A DNA stretch of 64,000 nucleotides from JABMMZ01 sp040403495 (GTDB taxonomy: Bacteria > Bacteroidota > Bacteroidia > NS11-12g > UBA955): contig JBBAKM010000013.1 in NCBI GenBank assembly GCA_040403495.1, positions 1 to 64,000 on the forward strand. Direction: 5' to 3'. Positions 23,515 to 32,015 of this stretch are shown here, piece after piece. Each line of letters begins with the position of its first letter. Position 1 is the first letter of the stretch. The translations under genes were made by a program, and so were the position numbers. The notes under the pieces are model-generated. The model was not told the DNA's origin and did not search any database. It saw only the letters and a list, made by a program, of their open reading frames with translations.

Positions 23515-23865
23515 GATGGTCTAAAACTGATTTGCATCTTTTTTTGTTTAATTATTGTCTTTTTTTACTTAAACACAACGTTATTTTACTAATAATCAGT
23601 TTGTTAATGTTTTATTTAATGTTTGTTAATCCTCTTTTTTGCTACTTAATATATTGATTATTAAGTATTTATTTTGTTTTACTTTTGTTAAACAAGATTT
23701 TTTACTTAAACATAGTTATATTTATAAAGTGTTGAAAATAAGATTAATTTACACAAATTGTTGAATATCAGTGTATGTTTCAATTTGTTTTGTTTATGAA
23801 AAGATAAACAAAATTGATAGGATTGGGATTTTGTTAATGTTTTTTACTCTGTTACAATTCATTTT

Positions 23866-23895
23866 TTTGATTCTCAGTCAAATGGATTATTTTTG
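23866..23895 (+). promoter_or_regulatory. Promoter of the PTPS-folE operon
   Basis: TTTG (23866-23869), an 18-base spacer and TATTTTTG (23888-23895) match the Bacteroidota TTTG/TAnnTTTG promoter in sequence and spacing. The ATG of the PTPS gene follows 47 bases later. Confidence 0.65.
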
Positions 23896-23942
23896 AAGTA
23901 TCAAACAATTTTAACTCTTATCAGTTTATACTACATATCATC

Positions 23943-24353
23943 ATGAAAGTTTCTGTATTTAGAAAAGCTCACTTTAATGCGGCACATCGCCTGCATCAAC
24001 CCACTTGGTCGGATGAACAGAATTTATCTGTTTTCGGACTTTGTAACAATCCTAATTTTCATGGTCACAATTATGAAATAGAACTTAAAGTAACTGGCGA
24101 AGTTGATCCAATCACTGGATTTGTTATCGATACCAAATTGCTAAAAGACATTCTTAAAGAAGAAATCGAAAACCGTTTCGACCACCGCAATCTAAATCTT
24201 GATTGCCCTGAATTTAAAGATTTAAACCCTACCGCAGAAAACATAGTGATTGTAATTTATAACTTGGTAAAAAATCGTTTACCTGCTCATTTGGAAATAG
24301 GCGTGAGATTGTACGAGACGGAACGTAATTATGTAGAATTTAATGGAAAATAA
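23943..24353 (+). CDS. 6-pyruvoyl-tetrahydropterin synthase / QueD family protein
   Basis: The 136-residue enzyme acts on dihydroneopterin triphosphate. The zinc ligands are H15 (FNAAHRL), H40 and H42 (HGHNY); the catalytic Cys is C34 in FGLCNNPNFHGHN; and the DHRNL and YETERNY segments supply the remaining active-site residues. The FG-CNNPN-HGHNY block looks more like animal PTPS (tetrahydrobiopterin synthesis) than like E. coli QueD, but 6-carboxy-tetrahydropterin synthase (queuosine) activity cannot be excluded. Its end overlaps folE by 11 bases, so both steps from GTP are co-produced. Confidence 0.88.
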   Translation: MKVSVFRKAHFNAAHRLHQPTWSDEQNLSVFGLCNNPNFHGHNYEIELKVTGEVDPITGFVIDTKLLKDILKEEIENRFDHRNLNLDCPEFKDLNPTAENIVIVIYNLVKNRLPAHLEIGVRLYETERNYVEFNGK

Positions 24354-24999
24354 ATATATTGATCAAATCGGAGATGACCACGAATTATTTAATGTGGACA
24401 CCCCAATCGTAGCAAATGCATTTCATCTTTCTGATGACGAAAAAATAGAAATAATCGAAGGTCACTTCCACAAAATTATGGAAACCTTGGGATTAGATAT
24501 GTCTGATGATAGCCTAAAAGGTACGCCCAAACGTGTGGCTAAAATGTATGTTAAAGAAATGTTTTGGGGGCTAAATCCTGAAAACAAACCTGTTGCCTCT
24601 CATTTTAAAAATAAGTTTAAGTACACCGAGATGTTGGTTGAAAAGGATATTAACTTTTATACCAACTGTGAACACCATTTTGTTCCCTTCTTTGGTAAAG
24701 CTCACGTAGCCTATATTCCAAATGGCAAAGTAATAGGCTTGTCTAAGCTCAACCGTATTGTTGAATATTTCGCCAAAAGACCTCAAGTGCAAGAGAGAAT
24801 GACTATGCAAATAGCCACGGAACTCAAAAGAATATTGGGAACAGAAAATGTAGCAGTTATTATTAATGCCAAACACCTGTGTGTTGCAAGTCGTGGTATC
24901 AAAGATGATAGCAGTCACACCACAACTGCAGAATATTGCGGTTTGTTTTTGAATGAAAATACCAAGTTGGAATTGCACCGTCTATTGGCTTTGTCATAA
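24343..24999 (+). CDS. folE: GTP cyclohydrolase I
   Basis: FolE converts GTP to dihydroneopterin triphosphate, the entry to folate, biopterin and some queuosine routes. The 218-residue protein has a short acidic N-terminal extension and then the family core: GTPKRVAKMYVKEMFWGL, NFYTNCEHHFVPFFGKAHVAYIP (zinc Cys and His), VIGLSKLNRIVEYFAKRPQ, QERMTMQIA, and the second zinc Cys in HLCVASRGI. It is translationally coupled to the PTPS-like gene upstream (11-base overlap). Confidence 0.96.
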   Translation: MENKYIDQIGDDHELFNVDTPIVANAFHLSDDEKIEIIEGHFHKIMETLGLDMSDDSLKGTPKRVAKMYVKEMFWGLNPENKPVASHFKNKFKYTEMLVEKDINFYTNCEHHFVPFFGKAHVAYIPNGKVIGLSKLNRIVEYFAKRPQVQERMTMQIATELKRILGTENVAVIINAKHLCVASRGIKDDSSHTTTAEYCGLFLNENTKLELHRLLALS

Positions 25000-25047
25000 A
25001 GTTATCTTTTTTTCCTTATTTTCGCTCCTTTATATTAAAATCATTTT

Positions 25048-28000
25048 ATGAGATTTTTTCTTTTATCGTCATTCCTATATTTGTTTTTTGTGGCATCTGC
25101 ACAAAATGAACCTAATCCGTTTACTTACAGTCATTACTGGAAAAACAGGAAACCTCATGCAGCCTATTGGCAGCAAGATGTGCATTATACTATTAATGCC
25201 GTTATCAATGATGAAAAAAATGAAATAAAAGGTGAAGAACGTCTGGTCTATTATAACAATAGTCCCGATAATCTTAAAGTAGCATACTTTCATTTATACC
25301 AAAATGCCTTTCAACCCGGAAGTTATGCCCATGCACTCAATGAGGTAAACCATGAGGAAACAACCTTTGGTCCAAATGAAATTCTTAAAATGGGGACTCT
25401 TTTAGATGCCATTACAGTGAATGGAAAAGCGGTTAAATACAAACTCGATAACACAATTTTAATTGTGTATTTAAACGAAGAAATTCAGTCTAACACTTCG
25501 GCCGTTTTTGATATTAAATTTCGCACCTATTGGGACAATGGTTCAATGAGAAGAAGATTCAAAACTTTTGACACCGATGCCCAAAACAAACACTTTGATG
25601 GGGTGCATTGGTATCCAAGAATTTGTGTTTATGACAGTAAGTTTGGCTGGGAAACAGACCAACACTTAGGGAAAGAATTTTATGGAGACTTTGGTGTTTA
25701 TGATGTGCAATTGACCTTTCCTTCTAATTATATAGTGGAGGCTACAGGGGCCTTGCAAAATGAAAAAGAGGTTTTGCCTGATGACCTCAGAAAAGCGATA
25801 GATATAAACAACTACTCAAAAGTTATTTTTCCTGATGACGGAAAACCACAAATAATTCCTACAAATTACAAATTTGTTGTGCCAAAAAATGGAACAAAAA
25901 CTTGGAGATACCACGCTGAAAATGTGCATGATTTCGCCTTTACCGCCGATCCAACTTATAGAATAGGTGAAACTATTTGGAACGGAATTAAATGTATCGC
26001 TTTAGCACAAGAAGCCAATGCGCCTTATTGGAGACCAACCTCTGATTTTGTTGCTAAAGTAGTCGAAATTTACAGCACTGACTTTGGGATGTATGGCTAT
26101 CCTAAAATTGTAGCAGCTGATGCCAGAGATGGTATGGAGTATCCAATGATTACGCTGAATGGAGGCAATTGGCCAGGCCACCAATATGTAATTGCCCATG
26201 AAGTGGGACACAATTGGTTTTTTGGAATGATAGGGAATAATGAGACTTACCGCGCCATGCTTGACGAAGGGTTTACCCAATTTCTAACTTCTTGGAGTAT
26301 CAAAAGGTTTAATAAATTACCGATTAAAGCAAGTCGATACGACGAAGGTTCTGTTTACAATGGTTATCTAAACGATGCTGTTAATAACAACGATGCTATG
26401 TTAAATACCCACAGTGATGATTTCAGTTCTGCTGTTGGACATGGTGGTGGTTACAGACATGTTTATTATAAAACAGCAACCATGTTGTATAATCTTGAGT
26501 ATGTGCTTGGTGATGAATTGTTCTTGAATGCCATGAAACATTATTTCAATAAATGGAAATTTGCGCATCCATATCCCGAAGATTTCAGAACGGCCATTAT
26601 TGAATACACGAAAGTAGACCTGAATTGGTTTTTTGACCAATGGATGGAAACAACCAAAAAGATAGATTATAAAATAACGAATTATAAAAAAATAAAAACG
26701 AATAATCCTAATAAAACTGCTTATCAAATTCACTTTCAGCGTGCTGGTGAAATGCAAATGCCGCTTGACATAACTGTAACAGACAAAAAAGGTAAACAAT
26801 ACCAATACTTAATTCCTAATACTTACTTTGCCAAAAACGAAGGTCAGTCGGTTTTAAAAACATGGAAAGGGTGGGGATTGTTAAATCAAGATTATTTTGA
26901 CACCATTTATTTAGACCACGATCTTGTTTCTATTCAAATTGACACTACACAAAGATTAGCTGATATTTATAGAATGGACAATGTGATGAAGAAAAAAGCT
27001 TACCGATTGCCAGTTCAAACTTCTTTTAACAATGGTGTTGCAGCTTATTCAGGGTTTAATCACAGAACATTTACTTACAGACCAGATGTGTGGTTTAATG
27101 CTGTTGATGGAATGAAAGTGGGATTCAATACCCATTTTGATTATGCCAAAGTGAAACATGTATTGGATTTCTCAGTTTGGTATAATACTGGACTTGGTGC
27201 CGAACGCAAGTATGATTTAAACACCCAACGCGACCCTTTTTCGTACCGTTTACTTTACAAACATTTGGTGGGTAAACATGCCTATATTTTTTGGGACACT
27301 CGTTTCTTGGATGGTTTGTTTTACGATGATTTAGGATTCGAAAAATCATTTGGTAACAATCAATTTGTGTTTCATTATAAGTCTATTGGAATGTTAGAAG
27401 GTCGTTCTATTTACAGGCCTTATGCCAATGGAATAGAGCGAGAAAATAAAAGCAACTCAACGCTTAATATAGATTATATTGGGAGGTATAAGTACAAAAA
27501 AGGAAATGGAATTATCCGTTCAGGATTAAGAGGTTCTGCACTGACAAGAGATTACGGTTTTGGTAGCTTTAAATTAGAGGTTATTAATAACAATAAATTA
27601 GGTAAATTCGATTTAAGAACTCGTTTCTTTACGCAAGCAATTGTGGGAAATAGTATTCCTGAAGAAGTTTTAATTAATTTGGCAGGTGCAAATATGGAAG
27701 AGATGTTGGAAAGTAAGTTTACCCGTTCCCGTGGTTTTATTCCTGAACAATGGTTAGGCTTTGGTTCTACTACCAATCATTTTCACATGGGTGGCGGATT
27801 GAATTTGAGAGGATATTCTGGTTACTTAGCTCCTGTTGTTAGTCTTTCAAGTAGTCAAACCTATTTATACCAAGGGAATATTGGTTTTAGTGGAAGTGCA
27901 GAATTGGACTTTGATAGATTGATTAAATTCAAACCAAAATTAACCAGAAATTGGTTGAAAATGGATTTGTATCTATTTGCTGATGCTGGAATTTTAGGTC

Positions 28001-28209
28001 AAACAGACGATGAAGAAGGCTTGTTTACACCATTGCGAATGAATGCCGGTGTTGGGTCCGTATTAACAATAAGCAGATGGGGAAAACGCAATTTAATAGC
28101 TCCACTGAGCCTAAGACTAGATGCGCCTTTCTTTTTAAATACGCCTCCATACAGTGACAAAGGTTATTTCCAAAGTAGATGGGTGGTTGGAATAGGTAGA
28201 AGTTTTTAA
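25048..28209 (+). CDS. M1 family metallopeptidase with C-terminal barrel-like half
   Basis: The 1053-residue secreted peptidase has a signal peptide ending near ASAQ. The gluzincin site is complete: H384-E385-x-x-H388, 18 residues, then E407 (HEVGHNWF...DEGF), with DGMEYPM acting as the substrate-amine loop. From about residue 650 to the end the sequence changes to alternating, aromatic-rich strands (RLLYKHLVGKHAYIFWDTR, FGSFKLEVI, SLRLDAPFFL) and ends in a terminal Phe (VVGIGRSF), like an outer-membrane barrel. No T9SS domain is present. It may be an aminopeptidase anchored in the outer membrane by its own barrel. A small membrane protein gene follows. Confidence 0.85.
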   Translation: MRFFLLSSFLYLFFVASAQNEPNPFTYSHYWKNRKPHAAYWQQDVHYTINAVINDEKNEIKGEERLVYYNNSPDNLKVAYFHLYQNAFQPGSYAHALNEVNHEETTFGPNEILKMGTLLDAITVNGKAVKYKLDNTILIVYLNEEIQSNTSAVFDIKFRTYWDNGSMRRRFKTFDTDAQNKHFDGVHWYPRICVYDSKFGWETDQHLGKEFYGDFGVYDVQLTFPSNYIVEATGALQNEKEVLPDDLRKAIDINNYSKVIFPDDGKPQIIPTNYKFVVPKNGTKTWRYHAENVHDFAFTADPTYRIGETIWNGIKCIALAQEANAPYWRPTSDFVAKVVEIYSTDFGMYGYPKIVAADARDGMEYPMITLNGGNWPGHQYVIAHEVGHNWFFGMIGNNETYRAMLDEGFTQFLTSWSIKRFNKLPIKASRYDEGSVYNGYLNDAVNNNDAMLNTHSDDFSSAVGHGGGYRHVYYKTATMLYNLEYVLGDELFLNAMKHYFNKWKFAHPYPEDFRTAIIEYTKVDLNWFFDQWMETTKKIDYKITNYKKIKTNNPNKTAYQIHFQRAGEMQMPLDITVTDKKGKQYQYLIPNTYFAKNEGQSVLKTWKGWGLLNQDYFDTIYLDHDLVSIQIDTTQRLADIYRMDNVMKKKAYRLPVQTSFNNGVAAYSGFNHRTFTYRPDVWFNAVDGMKVGFNTHFDYAKVKHVLDFSVWYNTGLGAERKYDLNTQRDPFSYRLLYKHLVGKHAYIFWDTRFLDGLFYDDLGFEKSFGNNQFVFHYKSIGMLEGRSIYRPYANGIERENKSNSTLNIDYIGRYKYKKGNGIIRSGLRGSALTRDYGFGSFKLEVINNNKLGKFDLRTRFFTQAIVGNSIPEEVLINLAGANMEEMLESKFTRSRGFIPEQWLGFGSTTNHFHMGGGLNLRGYSGYLAPVVSLSSSQTYLYQGNIGFSGSAELDFDRLIKFKPKLTRNWLKMDLYLFADAGILGQTDDEEGLFTPLRMNAGVGSVLTISRWGKRNLIAPLSLRLDAPFFLNTPPYSDKGYFQSRWVVGIGRSF

Positions 28210-28218
28210 TTGAACAGT

Positions 28219-28410
28219 ATGAAAAGTAAAACTCAAAAGTTATTAATCCTTTTTTTGTTTGCTGTCCTATTTTTTGGGTCAGCGTTGTTTATGTATTTTA
28301 AGTTTATACACAATCAACCTAGAATCAAAATAATAGCTCCCAAAACAGAAGTTGATGAACTTAAGTTTGACAGTATATTAAGGGCTAAAACCCGACAAAT
28401 TAAAAAATAG
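28219..28410 (+). CDS. Small single-helix membrane protein
   Basis: The 63-residue product starts at MKSKTQK (28219), nine bases after the M1 peptidase stop. It has a positively charged N terminus, one hydrophobic helix (about 7-28), and a short charged tail ending in Lys-rich KTRQIKK. I do not recognise a family. It may be co-expressed with the peptidase. It is convergent with the DUF3050 gene, three bases away. Confidence 0.55.
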   Translation: MKSKTQKLLILFLFAVLFFGSALFMYFKFIHNQPRIKIIAPKTEVDELKFDSILRAKTRQIKK

Positions 28411-28412
28411 GA

Positions 28413-29195
28413 CTATTGTGCTTGGCGCAATGTAATTTCATTGTGTGCGCCATTCCATAATTCTATTCTTGCTTTTAATGAATTGATGATAGCATTTTCA
28501 GCTTCTTCCCAATATTGATGATTGTTTTCACACAACTCAGCAGTCATTTCTAATGCCAAATGACTGTGGTGGTCCCCATCAATTTCAATGTGTCTTTCTA
28601 AGTAATATTTGAATAAATTGGTGCGTTCTGGTTCCGGATTTTGCATTTCATTCAACAAACTAATAAACATAGAAGGAATTAAATCTTCTCTGCCAAATGT
28701 AAATACAGCGGCTTGTAAATGAGCTTTGTTGCTATTAATGATTTCAAAAGTATAATTCACGAATTGTTGAACTTCTGCAGGTGTTTCCGAAGTCTGATAA
28801 GCTTTTTCAAGCGACTGTGTTTCTTGTAGATTGGCAATGAATAGTTCAATCGCTTCGGTGCTACTTCCACATTGTTTCATGGCTTTTAAGTAGAGTTCAA
28901 AGTGACTTATTCTGCCACCATCAGGGTCCACATCCGATTCCTCACCAACCACAATTTCATTGATTAAGAAACGGGTGTTTGCCTTGCCTTTTGGAAACCA
29001 AGGGGTAGAAGTACAAGTCAAGTTTATTTGTAATGATTTTAACAAAGACATAAAATCCCAAACAGCAAATACATGGTATTTCATAAAGATTTTTAAATCT
29101 TCAATGTCTTTGATTTTTTCGTAAACGGGATGGTTTATGATTGCCGATTTTAAGGGTACAATAGTCTCGTTAATTTTATCAATATTTGAATGCAT
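28413..29195 (-). CDS. DUF3050 protein (heme-oxygenase-like fold)
   Basis: The 260-residue, mostly helical protein matches DUF3050: HPVYEKIKDIEDLKIFMKYH, FAVWDFMSLLKSLQ, STPWFPKG, NEIVVGEESDVDP, GRISHFELY and HIEIDGDHHSHLALEM. The helix-borne Glu, His and Asp residues in EESDVDP...SHFELY and ERHIEIDGDHH are placed like the metal ligands of heme-oxygenase-like diiron oxidases, so an oxygen-activating enzyme is plausible. Its substrate is unknown. It stands alone on the minus strand with 213 bases of non-coding sequence upstream. Confidence 0.85.
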   Translation of the reverse strand: MHSNIDKINETIVPLKSAIINHPVYEKIKDIEDLKIFMKYHVFAVWDFMSLLKSLQINLTCTSTPWFPKGKANTRFLINEIVVGEESDVDPDGGRISHFELYLKAMKQCGSSTEAIELFIANLQETQSLEKAYQTSETPAEVQQFVNYTFEIINSNKAHLQAAVFTFGREDLIPSMFISLLNEMQNPEPERTNLFKYYLERHIEIDGDHHSHLALEMTAELCENNHQYWEEAENAIINSLKARIELWNGAHNEITLRQAQ

Positions 29196-29408
29196 TTTTT
29201 TAGGTTAAATGAGTTGTTTTTTACAACTGCAATTTATGCCAAACCCTTGCTATCTAAGTATAGTTTTTAACTTTTTGTCAATCAATTTTCACTATAGAAA
29301 ATCACATATTTGTACTATTTTTTAAAGAAAATCAAGGTAATTATGTACCTTAATTTGGTTTATAAAGAGTGGAAAATGAAAATTAACAAGTTTAGTGCAA
29401 AATAGATG

Positions 29409-31685
29409 TTACGGTTGAATGTCAAGCAAACGGGTTTTGTAAGAATATTTTTTGCCGTTTTTTAACTGAATAGTGATGTTAAAAATGGTTTCATTGTTCC
29501 ATTGAATTTCGTTCAATTTTGGTTCCCATACCAATGTATTAATGCCATAACCATTTTCAGGCTTTTCTTGAACTACAGGGATAGATTCGCCTGTATTTGT
29601 TTTCATCGTAACGGTTGCATCATTCAAGTTTTGTTGAATAGAGAAACTCCATTTTTTGAAGGCTAACATTTTAGGTGCAATAGTTTCAGGAGGCCACACA
29701 ATGTATTGGTTTTTGTATTTCAATGAATCTAATTCTCTCGCTTGGTCTATCGCTTTGATAACGGTGTATGATTTTGAACTACCAAGTCCCATGTATATCG
29801 CCTTAGGATATAACAACCATCGTCTGTTTCCTATACTTGGGTGGTTGTGCCCCATGGCTGCCGTAATTGCAATGGCGGGATTGCCTTCCTTAATCAGTAA
29901 AGCATCCTTTAATACTTGAGCCCCTGCAGGAATATAGCAACGCCATCCATCGTTTGGCTCATGACTCATAGTTTTGTTAGCTTCGCACATCATTGCCGCT
30001 ATTTCGCAGTATAAATTGTCTTGAAGGGTCAGTCTTACCTCTTCCGATAAACCTGCATTTCTTCTGAAATAATTGATTCTTCTTTCCAATAAATTAACCA
30101 ACTTATTGTTCATTATACCTGCCCTGCAAGAATCTACTGAACCATTCCAATTAAACTCTTCAACATTGTTTTCTTTTTTGCCCTTGTTGTTTATTCTTGT
30201 GCCAAAGTAGTTGAATTTAAAGTCATTGATAACTAATTTCTCCCAACTTTTTTCCAAAATTAGTTTTGTTTCAGGATGAAAAGTTGAGGTTTCTTGCCAT
30301 ACTCTTCTCGCCAATCTAAAGTCGCCTGAATCTGAAGCTTCATCTATCAATCTTAAACGAATTTCTTTAAGTTTAGATTTGTAATTGAGGTCTTTAGGAT
30401 TCTCTTTTGAACAATCAACATTTAACTTAATCATAGGGTCTAAGTCATAATAGGAGAGTGCTTTTGAATTGTATAATTGTGTGTACTTAATTTTCCCCGA
30501 CTTAGCCAAAGTGTTTTTGGGGTCGAGTTCCAATTGCCTTCTGAAAATCATTTCAGCAAATAATGGTTTTTGAGGATTTAGCAGCAATGGATGTGAAATG
30601 TTATCACTGGTTTTGTTGAATAAAACACTGTTAAATGTAGCATAACAAGCCTCATACAAATAGATTTCCCCGAAGTATTGAAACAGTTGAGTTACGATAC
30701 TCTTTTTGTCTTTACCTGCAAAAATGTCAAACCTTTGAATGAGTGCAATTTTTGAGTTGTTTTTTTTGTTTTCTTTCGATTTGCAAAAATGGCTTAGTAA
30801 AGAATCAAATTGATTTTGTTCATTGGCTTTTGCCATGCCATTAAGTAGGTAGATATAAATGGCATTTTCTTTGTGATTTAAAAAAGAATCTGTAGGAAAA
30901 TCTTTCAATCCATCCTGAACGGCATACAAATAATCAATGCTTGGTAGTATTTTATCCAATCTATACTTTGTAAGCAAATAAGTCATTTCAGTCAGAACCG
31001 CATCATTTGGATTTAAGTCACGCCCTTTTTTCACATAAATATAAGCCGTATCAAAGTGTTTGCGTTGAATGTAATAATCACCTAATCTACGGAATGGTTC
31101 TTTGGAATATCCTACATATTTGCTAGTGCTATCCATTACACTGTTGTAAATGTATTCTGCAGATGTTTTAAAATATTGGATGCTTTCAGATTTTTGTCCT
31201 ATTTCCCACAAACAAATTCCCGCATAAACCAATGATTGAGTATCTAAAACTAAATTTAAGTTACTTTTAAATAAAGGCAATGCTTTTCCATAACGCTTGG
31301 TATGAAAGGCTTCTAAGGCATCTTTATTGTTTTCGGCAGTTAATTGCTTAAAATAGGAATAGTTGGACATCTTAAAATCTGCTTTAGATTGGTTTGGTGC
31401 AGATTCATAAGCTTTTTCGGCATACTTGATGGCCTCTTTAACAGCTTTTGGAAACTTTTCTTTCAGTTTTTTATCAAAACTAATTTCATACAACACTTTT
31501 GATTTCAATAAAAGCACATTCATATTGTTTTTAGTTTCAGGATGAACGATGCATTTATCAAGCAATTTATTACTAGCAGCCCATTTTTTATTGTAGTAAA
31601 GTTGGCTTGCTTTTTCGTAGTTTTTCCACTGACCGTAACTGTTGGTGCTTAAAAGTAAAAAGAAAATAAAAATTAAACGATTCAT
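29409..31685 (-). CDS. Secreted protein with TPR-like repeats and C-terminal CAP domain
   Basis: The 758-residue protein starts with a signal peptide (to about SYGQ). The N-terminal two thirds are helical repeats of TPR character (AEKAYESAPNQSKADF, YVKKGRDLNPNDAVLTEM, RRQLELDPKNTLAKSG). The C-terminal part (about 530-680) is a CAP/SCP-PR1 domain of the bacterial type: INYFRRNAGL, CEIAAMMCEANKTMSHEP, GWRCYIPAGAQ, GHNHPSIGNRRWLLYPK. No T9SS domain is seen. CAP domains bind lipids or walls, or act as proteases in some cases; the role here is unknown. It is the third gene of an operon after the ABM protein (12 bases apart). Confidence 0.8.
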   Translation of the reverse strand: MNRLIFIFFLLLSTNSYGQWKNYEKASQLYYNKKWAASNKLLDKCIVHPETKNNMNVLLLKSKVLYEISFDKKLKEKFPKAVKEAIKYAEKAYESAPNQSKADFKMSNYSYFKQLTAENNKDALEAFHTKRYGKALPLFKSNLNLVLDTQSLVYAGICLWEIGQKSESIQYFKTSAEYIYNSVMDSTSKYVGYSKEPFRRLGDYYIQRKHFDTAYIYVKKGRDLNPNDAVLTEMTYLLTKYRLDKILPSIDYLYAVQDGLKDFPTDSFLNHKENAIYIYLLNGMAKANEQNQFDSLLSHFCKSKENKKNNSKIALIQRFDIFAGKDKKSIVTQLFQYFGEIYLYEACYATFNSVLFNKTSDNISHPLLLNPQKPLFAEMIFRRQLELDPKNTLAKSGKIKYTQLYNSKALSYYDLDPMIKLNVDCSKENPKDLNYKSKLKEIRLRLIDEASDSGDFRLARRVWQETSTFHPETKLILEKSWEKLVINDFKFNYFGTRINNKGKKENNVEEFNWNGSVDSCRAGIMNNKLVNLLERRINYFRRNAGLSEEVRLTLQDNLYCEIAAMMCEANKTMSHEPNDGWRCYIPAGAQVLKDALLIKEGNPAIAITAAMGHNHPSIGNRRWLLYPKAIYMGLGSSKSYTVIKAIDQARELDSLKYKNQYIVWPPETIAPKMLAFKKWSFSIQQNLNDATVTMKTNTGESIPVVQEKPENGYGINTLVWEPKLNEIQWNNETIFNITIQLKNGKKYSYKTRLLDIQP

Positions 31686-31697
31686 TCGATTATAAAA

Positions 31698-32015
31698 CTA
31701 CTTGATGGATGAAATATTGTGAGAAGATTGGAATAGTTTTTCAACAGACCAAGCTTGTGCTTTTTCACTGAATTTTATTTTAGTGTCTTTCCAAGTCTTA
31801 ATAAACAAGTCGGAATTTCTGTAATGGTTTAAATCTTCAACAGAATTCCAAATGCTGTAAGTGTATAAAACATGATCCGAAGTAATGTCTTTCCAGAGTT
31901 CCAAATGTTGGCATCCAGGCATATTCAGGATTTTATGTTTGACATCATCAAACAAAGTAATGAAAGCCTCCACTTGTTGAGGGATAAAAGTCATTTTAAC
32001 GATTCTAATAATCAT
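31698..32015 (-). CDS. Antibiotic biosynthesis monooxygenase (ABM) domain protein
   Basis: The 105-residue protein with a dimeric ferredoxin-like fold has the ABM pattern: MIIRIVKMTF, a central GCQHLELWKD, YSIWNSVEDLNHYRNSDLF, and a C-terminal helix with a Trp. Members include quinol monooxygenases and heme-degrading enzymes, but most are uncharacterised. The start overlaps the SAM-adenosyltransferase-like gene by four bases, and the CAP-domain gene follows 12 bases on. Confidence 0.85.
   Translation of the reverse strand: MIIRIVKMTFIPQQVEAFITLFDDVKHKILNMPGCQHLELWKDITSDHVLYTYSIWNSVEDLNHYRNSDLFIKTWKDTKIKFSEKAQAWSVEKLFQSSHNISSIK

Larger units (their letters stand above)
23480..23942. other. 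AT-rich divergent regulatory region with internal repeats
   Basis: The 463 bases between the sigma factor and the pterin genes hold no gene. They contain a 15-base exact repeat TTTTTTACTTAAACA (23561-23575 and 23698-23712), a 14-base exact repeat TTTGTTAATGTTTT (23600-23613 and 23830-23843, with a partial copy at 23622-23630), and a 9-base-pair inverted repeat TACTTAATA/TATTAAGTA (23643-23651/23659-23667). The core TACTTAA occurs in four copies over about 150 bases. This looks like a multi-site operator region. Confidence 0.6.

Noticed and set aside
23480..23942. The repeats in the sigma factor upstream region as a CRISPR array
   Set aside because: The repeats are AT-rich, 14-15 bases, irregularly spaced and of two different types; no spacer pattern or cas genes are present.
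24571..24978. 135-codon minus-strand ORF opposite folE
   Set aside because: It is fully covered by folE, whose motifs are complete on the plus strand.
26401..26805. 134-codon minus-strand ORF opposite the M1 peptidase
   Set aside because: It is an antisense shadow of conserved M1 coding sequence and its composition is not protein-like.
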